Assembly: GCF_003226255.1 (NCBI RefSeq)
Contig: NZ_QJST01000002.1
Span: forward strand, 372,001 to 436,000
Origin: Idiomarina fontislapidosi
GTDB taxonomy: Bacteria; Pseudomonadota; Gammaproteobacteria; Enterobacterales; Alteromonadaceae
DNA: 64,000 bases
Direction: 5' to 3'
Below the pieces are notes generated by a model. It made no database searches and was not told the origin of the DNA. It saw only the letters and a list, made by a program, of their open reading frames with translations. The position numbers and the translations under genes are program-made. The stretch's first letter is position 1, and each line of letters opens with the position of its first letter. Of the stretch, positions 1 to 7,615 are shown piece by piece.

Positions 1-1076
1 TGGCCATACACATCGTTAATCTGTTTAAAGTGGTCAAAGTCGAAAATAATCAAGCAACACGGAGAGTTTGCTTCGTTCGAACGCAACCGCTTTTCCAACC
101 GTTGTAAAAAGTAACCGCGTGAAGCCGCATGAGTCAATCCATCACGTGCTACACGTGCCGCTAAGTTTGCATTTTGCGCGATTAACGTCGGTATCGATAG
201 CGCAAACCAGACGCAGGCAGCAGTTATTGTCATAGCAAACTGATACACCAGTGCAAAGTCTTGCAGCTGCAACTGCGCCACCAGCAGCGCCATCACGCCG
301 CTAAATAACGCCAGAATAAAAACACTGGTGAGCGGACTTGCCGTAGTAGCGATCCAAAGAAACGGTAAGACAATAAAAAATACTGTAAATGAAGCTTCTA
401 GACGTTGTGTTTGGTAGACCAAGAACACTGATAAGCCCAGCAACACAACAACCAAGCACAGCCGCCCAAAAAACACCCGCCATTTAACCGATTTTAGGCT
501 AAAGTTGAGCTCACCCAAATGCTCATTAATGCTCGGGTAGCGCCATGATAAAACGGCGATAAATACGGGGGCTAATACCATCACCCCGGCCATATCACCT
601 ATCCACCACGGTAGCCAGGATAACCACTGTTCCGGCTCGGACATCAGCCCGCCTTCAGTCAACGCTATAATACCCAAGAGCGAGGTAAGCAGAGAACTTA
701 TCGCTGATACAACGAGGAAAGTCAGTACAGTGCGAGGAAAACCAATCACACCGTTATTAATGTGCGCGCATTTTACAAAATAGGCACCGACACCCAGTGG
801 CAAGGTGTGTGCGCCTACAAATAGCACACTGCTGGTGAGCCAGGTCATCCACGTCAGTGGTTCACTATAAATGTCGGTAATCCATGCGGTGCTGACAAAG
901 CCAGCAACCGCGATAGGGCCGACCGCCCGCCACCCCAATACAAGCAATGCGGCAAACGATAAACCCGCGGGTGGAAACCAAATACTTGCATGAGGAGCGA
1001 ACTCCAGTACCACAGCAACTCGCCACAATACGAGCCAAGACACTGTGAGGCCGATGTAACGCATTACTCGATACAT
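1..1076 (-). CDS. MASE1-like membrane diguanylate cyclase (partial, C-terminus off window)
   Basis: Reading the minus strand from ATG at 1076 gives an uninterrupted frame to base 1. The N-terminal ~280 residues are strongly hydrophobic with several membrane segments and an FPPAG motif near the start, typical of MASE1 sensory domains. The frame ends in a GGDEF-domain beginning, with DGLTHAASRGYF followed by FDFDHFKQINDVYG, the metal/substrate-binding DxDxFKxxND signature. The GGDEF motif itself lies beyond the window, so activity cannot be judged. A GGTGG sequence sits just upstream of the chosen start. The gene begins 66 bases after the histidine kinase stop on the same strand, so it may be the last gene of the hemolysin-ligase operon. 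An overlapping frame from 1086 is a shadow. Confidence 0.85.
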   Translation of the reverse strand, partial: MYRVMRYIGLTVSWLVLWRVAVVLEFAPHASIWFPPAGLSFAALLVLGWRAVGPIAVAGFVSTAWITDIYSEPLTWMTWLTSSVLFVGAHTLPLGVGAYFVKCAHINNGVIGFPRTVLTFLVVSAISSLLTSLLGIIALTEGGLMSEPEQWLSWLPWWIGDMAGVMVLAPVFIAVLSWRYPSINEHLGELNFSLKSVKWRVFFGRLCLVVVLLGLSVFLVYQTQRLEASFTVFFIVLPFLWIATTASPLTSVFILALFSGVMALLVAQLQLQDFALVYQFAMTITAACVWFALSIPTLIAQNANLAARVARDGLTHAASRGYFLQRLEKRLRSNEANSPCCLIIFDFDHFKQINDVYG

Positions 1077-1142
1077 ACGCCACCATTATTTTTATTATCT
1101 GATGCCTTAGATTAATTAATATTTATGCATTATCAAACTGTT

Positions 1143-2507
1143 TTAGAATGAAAGTGTACAAATAAAGGTGTCATCGCCTTGACTGAACTGAACCGTTATA
1201 CCGAGTTGCTTGGCAATATTTTCTACGATGGATAAGCCCAACCCTGTTCCATCAATATCAAGGTGACCTCCGCGATAAAAACGTTCCCCAACACGCTCAA
1301 TATCCACATGAGCCAAATCGCTCATCGTATTCGTGATGACCAGCTCATGTTCACTCTGTTTCAAGGTGATCAGGCTATCGACAGCCCCGTATTTAATTGC
1401 GTTATCAATTAGATTAGAGAGCAAAACCTGCAACAAATCTGGGTCACTGTTGATGGTCGCCCGCTCATCAAGAACCAGATCAAACGTTTGTCCTCTTTGC
1501 TCCGCTTTTTCATACCACGATGCGACCACTTCGCGCACATGACGGGCAAGTTTTAATGAGATTTTTCTATTAAGCGGCCGTTCGGTTCGAGATAACAGCA
1601 ACAAGTTATCAATCAATCGTGTCAGTTGATTGACCGATACCATAAGCGAGTCGAGTGTAAGTTTTTGCGCCTCGTCAGAGGTGTCAATCAGGTTTTGAAT
1701 ACGTAACTTTAGGTTGGCAACGGGGGTTCGCAATTCATGGGCCGCATCCGAAGAAAATCGCTTTTCACGCGAGAATAATTGCTCGACGCGAGATAAATAA
1801 TGGTTTAACGATTGGCTGATTACAGCCACCTCTTCAGTATCATCAAAGCCCACTAACTGTTCATAATTATCACTGGGCTTTTCGCGTATGGTGGTTGCTA
1901 ACTGACGGAAGTTGGCAAAGTTGAAGTTAATACTCCACCATCCAAACCAGATAATGACTGGAAGCATCAACAGAATCGGAATCAAGGTATCGATGGTTAG
2001 GTCGCTACGTAATTCAGCTCTAAAGTCATCCTCCTGCAACACCAGCATCCGTAATCCACTTTTTGCGTTAGTTGCGCCAAACACGTACCAGTAGGAGTCA
2101 CCTTGTCGCAATTCAGAGATCCCTTCGCGGTACTGTATCGACTCCGATCGAAGCCAATCACGACTGGCATAAATAACTTCACCATCAGCGGTTTCCAAGC
2201 GAATGGCGAGCTTGCGCTCATAATCTTGCAGCCATGCTGGAGTTTGATAAATAAGCGACGCTCTTGATTCGGCGCTATCAAGTCGTTGATTAACCGTGCC
2301 AAGCTCAAACTGGCTAATCAGCGCGTTCATGGTATGTGCTTGTTGAATCAGCTCGGCATCAAAAAGCTCATCGACCTCATGGCTGACCTCAAAATAAATC
2401 CACAACGCCGATACACTACTACCGAACAAATAAACCACTGAAACCGTTAAAAGGATTCTTCGGCGTATTGATTTTAACTTACTAAAAAAGCCCGTTAGTC
2501 TTTGCAT
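1143..2507 (-). CDS. Sensor histidine kinase, QseC/PmrB-like
   Basis: This is a 454-residue membrane kinase. It has a first membrane helix at about residues 17-38, a periplasmic sensor of about 135 residues, a second helix at about 173-192, and a linker/HAMP-like stretch. The HisKA domain carries the H-box FSSDAAHELRTP with phospho-accepting His257. The HATPase domain shows an N-box (SNLIDNAIKYG, Asn365/Asn369) and a G-box (DGTGLGLS, about 419-426). All kinase motifs are intact. The gene overlaps the response-regulator gene by 13 bases, so the two are translationally coupled and very likely cognate. The periplasmic sensor has no motif that I can match to a ligand. Being in the same operon as biosynthetic genes suggests that it senses the product or a related envelope signal; this is inference. 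Confidence 0.92.
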   Translation of the reverse strand: MQRLTGFFSKLKSIRRRILLTVSVVYLFGSSVSALWIYFEVSHEVDELFDAELIQQAHTMNALISQFELGTVNQRLDSAESRASLIYQTPAWLQDYERKLAIRLETADGEVIYASRDWLRSESIQYREGISELRQGDSYWYVFGATNAKSGLRMLVLQEDDFRAELRSDLTIDTLIPILLMLPVIIWFGWWSINFNFANFRQLATTIREKPSDNYEQLVGFDDTEEVAVISQSLNHYLSRVEQLFSREKRFSSDAAHELRTPVANLKLRIQNLIDTSDEAQKLTLDSLMVSVNQLTRLIDNLLLLSRTERPLNRKISLKLARHVREVVASWYEKAEQRGQTFDLVLDERATINSDPDLLQVLLSNLIDNAIKYGAVDSLITLKQSEHELVITNTMSDLAHVDIERVGERFYRGGHLDIDGTGLGLSIVENIAKQLGITVQFSQGDDTFICTLSF

Positions 2508-3160
2508 TTTAATCGGTAACCCACGCCTCTGATGGTCTCAATGAGTTCTCGTTGGCCTAACTTTTTGCGCAGATTATGCACATGGACTTCGAGCGCATTA
2601 CTCTCAACGAGATGGCTATCGGAACTTAACAACGCTTCGAGCTTATCGCGCGGATGGACTTTCATTGGCTGCATGACAAACATTTGTAGCAGTTCGTACT
2701 CTTTGCGCGACAGCATCATTTCTCGCCCGTTGATGAATGCTTCGCGGCTGGATGTATCCATAACAATAGGACCACAGGCTATCTTAGCTGAGGTATACCC
2801 GCTTCGACGGCGCAACAAAGCGCGTAAGCGCGCCGCCAATTCATTAACATCAAAAGGTTTAGTCATGAAGTCGTCAGCACCTGCATCAAGCAAGTTGATG
2901 ACATCACGGGTTTGGTCACGAGCCGTCAACACCAAGATAGGGATATCAATTCCCTTTCTCCGAATGCTCTGCAGCACTCTTTCACCCTCGATGTCGGGCA
3001 AGCCTAAATCTAAAATGGCTATATCAAACTCATGCCGGTTTAAATTCGAAATAGCCGCTGCACCGGTACGTACCCATGACACCATAAACTGCCGTTGAGA
3101 CAATCCTATCTCAACGGCTTGGCCTAAGGTTTGATTATCCTCAACCAACAACAATTGCAT
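2495..3160 (-). CDS. OmpR-family response regulator, QseB/PmrA-like
   Basis: The 221-residue protein has a receiver domain (about 1-115) and a winged-helix Trans_reg_C DNA-binding domain (about 125-218). The acidic pocket (VEDN, Glu7/Asp8), phospho-acceptor Asp51 in LDLGLPD and Lys101 in TKPFDVNEL are all present. The C-terminal RKKLGQRELIETIRGVGYRL is the usual recognition-helix and wing region. Overall similarity in pattern is to QseB/PmrA/BasR regulators. It is the partner of the overlapping histidine kinase and follows the TPR gene by 9 bases. A direct repeat CTTAAA-N5-CTTAAA upstream of the first operon gene (7434-7450) matches the type of site this subfamily binds, so autoregulation of the operon is plausible but unproven. 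Confidence 0.93.
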   Translation of the reverse strand: MQLLLVEDNQTLGQAVEIGLSQRQFMVSWVRTGAAAISNLNRHEFDIAILDLGLPDIEGERVLQSIRRKGIDIPILVLTARDQTRDVINLLDAGADDFMTKPFDVNELAARLRALLRRRSGYTSAKIACGPIVMDTSSREAFINGREMMLSRKEYELLQMFVMQPMKVHPRDKLEALLSSDSHLVESNALEVHVHNLRKKLGQRELIETIRGVGYRLKCKD

Positions 3161-3169
3161 GCTAATCCC

Positions 3170-3814
3170 TTATCGCTTACTTAGCCGTTTATTGACCTTC
3201 TTGATCAGTGCGTGAATTTCTTCTCTGCGCTCAGCATCCGCTAACGGACGTTCCGGACGTGCCGGCGCCGCTAATGCGTGCTGGGCAAAACTCAATGCCT
3301 GTTTGTAATTGCCTTGCTCATACAGAAAGTCGGCGTAGAAATAGTTACTATCAATGCCATTTGGATTTATTTCCAGTGCTTTTTTAAGGAGCTTTTCAGC
3401 TTCATCGTCGTCACCAAACCCAAACGGCCAACCCGGGACTTTATAATAGAGTGTTCCTAAGCTGGCGTAAGCAGAGCCAGATAACGCATCTGGTTCAATT
3501 TCCAGCGCTTTTTCGAGGCTCGCTTTAGCCTCTTTGGCAAGACCCAATGCGCCCAGTCCACCTACTGCACCCGCCTCAGTACTTTTAATGATACCCAGCC
3601 AAATATGCGCAGCGGCATTATTCGGCTCGCTGTTAACCCAGGCTTGCGCCTCCTCGGCTAATGACTGAAATCCTTTGCTTTGCGCATCATCTTGCAAGGT
3701 GTAATTAACTTCGGCCCAACGCTGCTGAATATCTGCCAATTTACTTTGTGCGACGGCTTGCGCACTGCTGAGTAATAATACACTGCTCATCGCCACTGAG
3801 ATTATTGATTTCAT
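3170..3814 (-). CDS. Exported TPR-repeat protein
   Basis: A protein of about 214 residues with a typical Sec signal peptide ending near AQA-VAQS. It is followed by helical repeats resembling TPRs (segments around NAAAHIWLGIIKSTEAGA, LEKALEIEPDALSGSAYASLG, LLKKALEINPNGIDSNYFYA). It is therefore likely periplasmic and a protein-binding scaffold. I chose ATG 3814 because AAGGAG lies 8 bases upstream; a GTG at 3823 would put the start inside that ribosome site. The gene begins right after the SDR stop codon and ends 9 bases before the response regulator, so it is part of the operon. Its partner is unknown; it might connect the membrane sensor or product export with the pathway. No catalytic motif is visible. 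Confidence 0.85.
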   Translation of the reverse strand: MKSIISVAMSSVLLLSSAQAVAQSKLADIQQRWAEVNYTLQDDAQSKGFQSLAEEAQAWVNSEPNNAAAHIWLGIIKSTEAGAVGGLGALGLAKEAKASLEKALEIEPDALSGSAYASLGTLYYKVPGWPFGFGDDDEAEKLLKKALEINPNGIDSNYFYADFLYEQGNYKQALSFAQHALAAPARPERPLADAERREEIHALIKKVNKRLSKR

Positions 3815-3819
3815 GATAA

Positions 3820-4608
3820 TCACTCCTTAATTAGTGATTGAAACGTACGGTTAACTTTGAATAAAGCGCCATCAAGCCATTGCGGTCTAATCATGTTCAG
3901 AACCGCAAAAAGTCGTTCGGGAAAACCAATCGTTTGACTCAACTGGCCGGTCTCAATTTGTCGAACGATGCACTGTGCCACCACATGAGGGTCATCTTCA
4001 GTGGTGTTGGTGCGTTCGTTGAGTGCGCGCATGAGCGGTCCGTTGAAACTGGTTTTTATTGCTCGCGGCGCGGTATACATGACACGGACAGACGTATCGG
4101 ATAACTCACGGCGCAACGACTCGGTAAAGCCTTTTAAACCCGACTTGGTCGCGCAATAGAGGGTTTGCCCTGGAAACCCGATACTGCCAAACACCGAACC
4201 GACATTAAGAATAAAGCTACTGCGACGCTTGAACTCCGGTAGCACTGCGTTGATCAACAAAATCGGGGCTAATAAATTGGTGTTTAACATCGCTTCGGCT
4301 TGGCTACACTGGTGCTCGAATGTGCCCTCTGCAGCCATGCCCGCGTTGTTAATTAACCCCGTCACAGTCGCTATGCCCGAGTCAACGTTGAGATGCTGTA
4401 ACAAGCGTTCGCGATCAGCTGCATCAGTAATATCAGCGACCACATAATCCTGTTGCAATGCATCAGCTAAGTTTGCCAGCGCCGTCTGATTGCGCCCGAC
4501 CAAGGTAAGGCTCGCACCACGCGCAGTGAGCGCTTTTGCCAACGCACTCCCCAACCCACCGGTCGCGCCCGTCAACACAATGTGTTGTTGCGTCCAATTG
4601 ATAGACAT
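3820..4608 (-). CDS. Short-chain dehydrogenase/reductase (SDR)
   Basis: The 262-residue protein is a classical SDR: the Rossmann motif TGATGGLG lies near the N-terminus, NNAG is at about residue 90, a serine sits in the NVGSVFG strand, and the catalytic YCATK is present. It probably reduces or oxidises a carbonyl/alcohol with NAD(P)H. The LVGRNQ sequence after strand 2 has an arginine compatible with NADP preference (inference). The C-terminal part (FPERLFAVLNMIRPQWLDGALF) resembles lipid-acting SDRs attached to membranes. GGAG is placed 8 bases before the ATG, and the start lies 3 bases after the oxidase stop, so the two genes are co-translated. The substrate is presumably the product of the ligase/oxidase pair. 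Confidence 0.9.
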   Translation of the reverse strand: MSINWTQQHIVLTGATGGLGSALAKALTARGASLTLVGRNQTALANLADALQQDYVVADITDAADRERLLQHLNVDSGIATVTGLINNAGMAAEGTFEHQCSQAEAMLNTNLLAPILLINAVLPEFKRRSSFILNVGSVFGSIGFPGQTLYCATKSGLKGFTESLRRELSDTSVRVMYTAPRAIKTSFNGPLMRALNERTNTTEDDPHVVAQCIVRQIETGQLSQTIGFPERLFAVLNMIRPQWLDGALFKVNRTFQSLIKE

Positions 4609-4611
4609 CGT

Positions 4612-5271
4612 TTATTCTCCTGCCAATGAGGGTATCGCGCGGAACATTTCGCCATACAGGTGATAGACGCTCCGAGCCGTTCTAATAATCGCGCGCTGGG
4701 CATCCTCGTCGGTCAACTGATTCATCAAGTCTTCAAAGAACTTAACGTGATCTTGGTCGAGGTCACCGTGTGAAAGTAAGTAACTGAATGCACTATTCGG
4801 AAGTTCAAGTTGCGCCTTAACCCGATGCGCAGCTTGTGTGGCTAACTTTACGCTGGTCCCTTCTAGTACATGAGCCATACCAAAAAACGCAGCGGGGTGA
4901 TAGCGTTGCATGTGGTCATAGACAACAGACACCATGGCATCGGTTGTCCAATGGGGTTCACTGTTCTTCACCTGCTCCGGATCAACACCCGTTGCTTTTA
5001 AATCGTTCAAAATCCAACGTTCGTGACCATACTCCTCGTCGATATACTCAACGACAGCTTTACGCAGCCACTCTAACGATCCGGGTAACAAGCTACCGGC
5101 TCGCATCAACAAGGGGACCGTATGTTTAACATGATGGTAAGCTTGGCCCAGAAACGCTTGGTATCGGGCGCGAGTGATCGCTCCAGCAAACGTATCTTTG
5201 ATAACCGGCGCATTAAATAAGAAGTTCTGCTCAGTTTGTGTTTGCTCACATAGTGTGGTGAAAAATGTCAT
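4612..5271 (-). CDS. Haem-oxygenase-like (TenA/PqqC-fold) putative iron oxidase
   Basis: A 219-residue all-helical protein of the TenA/THI-4/PqqC-like fold, annotated in relatives as iron-containing redox enzyme family. Possible metal ligands in helical positions are E80/H83 in EEYGHERW, H134/E137 in AHVLEGTS, and H168 and D172/H175 in SHGDLDQDHVKFF. This E/H pattern fits the haem-oxygenase-like diiron oxidases (the UndA, BesC and SznF group) better than thiaminase TenA, which relies on a cysteine that I do not see. The ATG overlaps the ligase stop (ATGA). Being between an AMP ligase and an SDR, it probably oxidises or cleaves an acyl or amino-acyl substrate. The family call is good; the reaction is inference. 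Confidence 0.8.
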   Translation of the reverse strand: MTFFTTLCEQTQTEQNFLFNAPVIKDTFAGAITRARYQAFLGQAYHHVKHTVPLLMRAGSLLPGSLEWLRKAVVEYIDEEYGHERWILNDLKATGVDPEQVKNSEPHWTTDAMVSVVYDHMQRYHPAAFFGMAHVLEGTSVKLATQAAHRVKAQLELPNSAFSYLLSHGDLDQDHVKFFEDLMNQLTDEDAQRAIIRTARSVYHLYGEMFRAIPSLAGE

Positions 5272-6734
5272 GATTCGTACTCCATTGATGACATGCTGAG
5301 TGGATACTGTTGTAAGATAGCTTGACGTCTAAGCCGCCCTGTCCCGGTAAGAAGCTGGTTTGCCAAGGTAAAAGGAGAGGTCATCACCTCAATCGTCTGT
5401 ATTCGCGCATAATCGGGTAATGCGGCGTTTACCTGTTTAACCGCCCGTTCAATCTCTGCTTGCGCAACGTCACTGACAATCAGCGCACGCAGCGGATGCG
5501 ATTCGCTCCCACTCACGCAGACTTGCTTCACGGTTGGAATAGTTAACAGCGCGGCTTCGACCCATTCTGGGTCGACATTACGCGCGTAGGACGTCACGAT
5601 AATGTGTTTCTTGCGACCATCGATATACACGTCGCCCGACTCATCAAAGTGCGCTAAGTCGCCCGTAGCAAACCACGCTGGAGCTGCCGAGTTATCGCCT
5701 AAATAACCCAACATCAGCGGTTCACGTATAAATAGCTCACCGGCTCGAATCTGCGCTGTTATATGTGGAAGCAACTGACCTACTGATCCTATGGGGCTGG
5801 CTTTTCGCACGTCATTTAAAGCAACCACCGACGCACACTCTGATAGTCCGTAACCTACGACCACAGGCAGGTTTAACTCCATCGCACGCTGTTCTTGTGC
5901 CTCAGCGAGTTTGGCACCACCGACGGCAATGAACTCGAACTGGGTTGCGGGTACACCGAAATTGGCGACGCTCGCACACACGGCATCAAGCAATGCAGGC
6001 GGGATAACTAAAGTAGAAATTCGATAATCAATTAAGCATTGAATAAAGCGCGCAGCATTCAGCCCCGCGGTACCTGCCAATCCAAGTTCCGCGCCAGTGA
6101 GCAACACGACTTCAGCTCCCAGAGCAAGCGTGACATAGATACCTGCAATATTCTCTAGCAGTACCGCCAACGGCATCACCACCAAGTGCGTCGAGTTAAG
6201 CTGACTAGGTAAGCGTTCAATTAAGCTCGTCACGACAGTGCCAATTCCCTCAGCAGACAAGCACACGCCTTTCGGCTGTCCCGTGCTGCCCGAGGTGTAC
6301 GTAATTTTTTGAGTGGTAGGCGGTAATGGTGCGAGTTCACCAGTGGTGTTAAGCACACAGATCGGCACAAATCCCGTTGGCGCTGATACGCAAGCAATCA
6401 CGTGCTGAGCGTGCACGCGCTTATCAAGAAAATCCCCCACCAACAGTTGAGCACCGCTATCTTTTAATACATTGCGCTGCTGTTCCGCACTAAAAAACGG
6501 CGGTATAGGAATGAGTACTTTTGCCAAACGTAAACACGCAAGATCCCAAATAACCCAATCAAACACGTTATCTAAGGCAAGCGCCAACCGCGTTTCTGAT
6601 CGTTTGCTAAGCCATTGCACTGTCGCATCGACGCGATTCCACATGTGCCGATAGCTTAGTGTGCTATGGGGTGAGCGTAAGGCAATTGCATCGCTTTTAG
6701 CGTGTTGTTGAAGTCGCGTAAGTAAGTTATGCAT
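5268..6734 (-). CDS. AMP-forming acyl/aryl ligase (ANL superfamily)
   Basis: The 488-residue protein shows the ANL adenylation motifs in order: TYTSGSTGQPKGVCLS (P-loop, about 140-155), GYGLSE (A5), ATGDLAHFDESGDVYIDGR (A7/A8 hinge) and a C-terminal cap ending GTGRLRRQAI. It should activate a carboxylic acid as an acyl-adenylate and possibly an acyl-CoA. In the A10 motif the usual catalytic lysine (TGK) is arginine (TGR), which may alter adenylation chemistry. No carrier-protein domain is fused or adjacent. It overlaps the upstream hemolysin-family gene by 8 bases and the downstream oxidase by 4, so it sits in the middle of a coupled operon. The acyl substrate cannot be read from the sequence. 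Confidence 0.9.
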   Translation of the reverse strand: MHNLLTRLQQHAKSDAIALRSPHSTLSYRHMWNRVDATVQWLSKRSETRLALALDNVFDWVIWDLACLRLAKVLIPIPPFFSAEQQRNVLKDSGAQLLVGDFLDKRVHAQHVIACVSAPTGFVPICVLNTTGELAPLPPTTQKITYTSGSTGQPKGVCLSAEGIGTVVTSLIERLPSQLNSTHLVVMPLAVLLENIAGIYVTLALGAEVVLLTGAELGLAGTAGLNAARFIQCLIDYRISTLVIPPALLDAVCASVANFGVPATQFEFIAVGGAKLAEAQEQRAMELNLPVVVGYGLSECASVVALNDVRKASPIGSVGQLLPHITAQIRAGELFIREPLMLGYLGDNSAAPAWFATGDLAHFDESGDVYIDGRKKHIIVTSYARNVDPEWVEAALLTIPTVKQVCVSGSESHPLRALIVSDVAQAEIERAVKQVNAALPDYARIQTIEVMTSPFTLANQLLTGTGRLRRQAILQQYPLSMSSMEYES

Positions 6735-7371
6735 GTGCTTGCTCCCAAAAAGCGGTATGGCTAAGGTGAGCTAATTCACCTGTCGAGCGACTATAACTAT
6801 CTGTCCAACCTGCAAAAACACTGGGTTGATGCGCATAGTAAGAGCCCCAATCCGCACGATTGTCTGATTTCAGCTTTTCGCGCGCGGCTGTGGCGAGTTT
6901 TTCCAGTTCAATACCGCGACGTTCTAAAAAGTGTGCCAAGCCGCGCGTCGCGGTGAATAAAACTAATGCACGGTGGATATCTCGGAGCGCGAGTACAATC
7001 GCGTCGACGAGAAAAGGCAAGTATCGCCGACCCAATGTAGCCATAGAGCCCACCTCAGCGATTTGCTCGCGTGCAGGTGCTAATTGACCAAGCACACGGC
7101 AAGTCCCAAGTGACTGACTCATGTACTGCTCAGAGAATAAGGCACGTGTCTCGGCAAGCTGTATGCCACACGCAGCGACCATGCGGTCATTTTGGTAGAC
7201 CGCAAGAATATGTTCGGGAAGCTGAGTGATACAGGCGTTGAAGCTGAGCCAATAACGCTCGCAAATAAAGTGTTCAGCCGCGAGCCGATTGACATCCGAT
7301 GGTTTAACCCAGCATGCAGTAACCGGTGCGTGCTCATCCGTCTTGATGATAAAAGTGCGATTCGATGGCAT
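6727..7371 (-). CDS. Thermostable-hemolysin family protein (GNAT-like)
   Basis: The 214-residue protein matches the pattern of the thermostable hemolysin family (delta-VPH type, Pfam T_hemolysin). Despite the name, it has no signal peptide or membrane helix. The alternating beta/alpha layout (HILAVYQNDRMVAACGIQL, then AEVGSMATLGRRYLPFLVDA and LFTATRGLAHFLERRGIELE) resembles GNAT/autoinducer-synthase folds, in which the VGSMA strand and following helix hold the acyl donor. I therefore infer an N-acyltransferase-like role rather than a toxin. GGAG lies 8 bases before ATG. It is the first gene of the operon and overlaps the ligase. In relatives this gene is commonly found beside AMP ligases (recalled, not checked). 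Confidence 0.82.
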   Translation of the reverse strand: MPSNRTFIIKTDEHAPVTACWVKPSDVNRLAAEHFICERYWLSFNACITQLPEHILAVYQNDRMVAACGIQLAETRALFSEQYMSQSLGTCRVLGQLAPAREQIAEVGSMATLGRRYLPFLVDAIVLALRDIHRALVLFTATRGLAHFLERRGIELEKLATAAREKLKSDNRADWGSYYAHQPSVFAGWTDSYSRSTGELAHLSHTAFWEQAHA

Positions 7372-7430
7372 GTCGCTATCTCCAACGTATTTGGCAGAAC
7401 GGCCGAATTTAGAGATAACTCTAGAACTGT

Positions 7431-7450
7431 TTTCTTAAATATTTCTTAAA
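7431..7450 (-). promoter_or_regulatory. Direct-repeat operator, PmrA/QseB-box-like
   Basis: Two exact 9-base copies of TTTCTTAAA start at 7431 and 7442, an 11-base period, giving CTTAAA-N5-CTTAAA. This spacing is that of OmpR-family sites such as the PmrA box. It lies about 60 bases upstream of the hemolysin-family ATG (minus strand), with a possible -10 (TAGAGT) 10 bases downstream. An adjacent palindrome, CTTAAAAT-AA-ATTTTAAG (7445-7462), overlaps it. The likely binder is the operon's own response regulator (inference). Confidence 0.55.
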
Positions 7451-7510
7451 ATAAATTTTAAGGGGATGATTTCTTTGTTTGGTGAGAGTTCACAAAAACT
7501 TTAAGAAGCA

Positions 7511-7535
7511 GTCGCAAGCCTGAGTGGCTTGCGAC
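7511..7535 (-). terminator. Stem-loop downstream of the M14 peptidase gene
   Basis: A perfect 10-bp stem, GTCGCAAGCC-TGAGT-GGCTTGCGAC. On the minus strand it is followed by a weak T-rich stretch. It lies about 80 bases past the M14 gene stop and before the hemolysin operon promoter, so it probably insulates the two. Two smaller hairpins (7541-7553 and 7569-7589) lie between it and the stop codon. Confidence 0.5.
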
Positions 7536-7568
7536 CTAAAAGCATGTGATGCTGCCAGCCAATCCTGT

Positions 7569-7589
7569 CTCAAGCAACGGGTGCTTGAG
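7569..7589 (-). other. Second stem-loop after the M14 peptidase gene
   Basis: CTCAAGCA-ACGGG-TGCTTGAG, a perfect 8-bp stem 27 bases beyond the M14 stop codon. With AGCAT-GTG-ATGCT (7541-7553) and the 10-bp stem at 7511-7535 it makes three hairpins in 80 bases. It may be an mRNA 3' end structure; no U tract follows it directly. Confidence 0.35.
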
Positions 7590-7615
7590 TGCAGCAAACA
7601 CAGGGTTAAGCCAAA

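Noticed and set aside
2532-3098. 188-residue open frame antisense to the response regulator
   Set aside because: It is the shadow of a well-supported OmpR-family gene, with no motif, signal or ribosome site.
6727-7371. Secreted toxin function for the thermostable-hemolysin family protein
   Set aside because: It lacks a signal peptide and membrane segments and is translationally coupled to metabolic genes, so an enzyme role is more likely.
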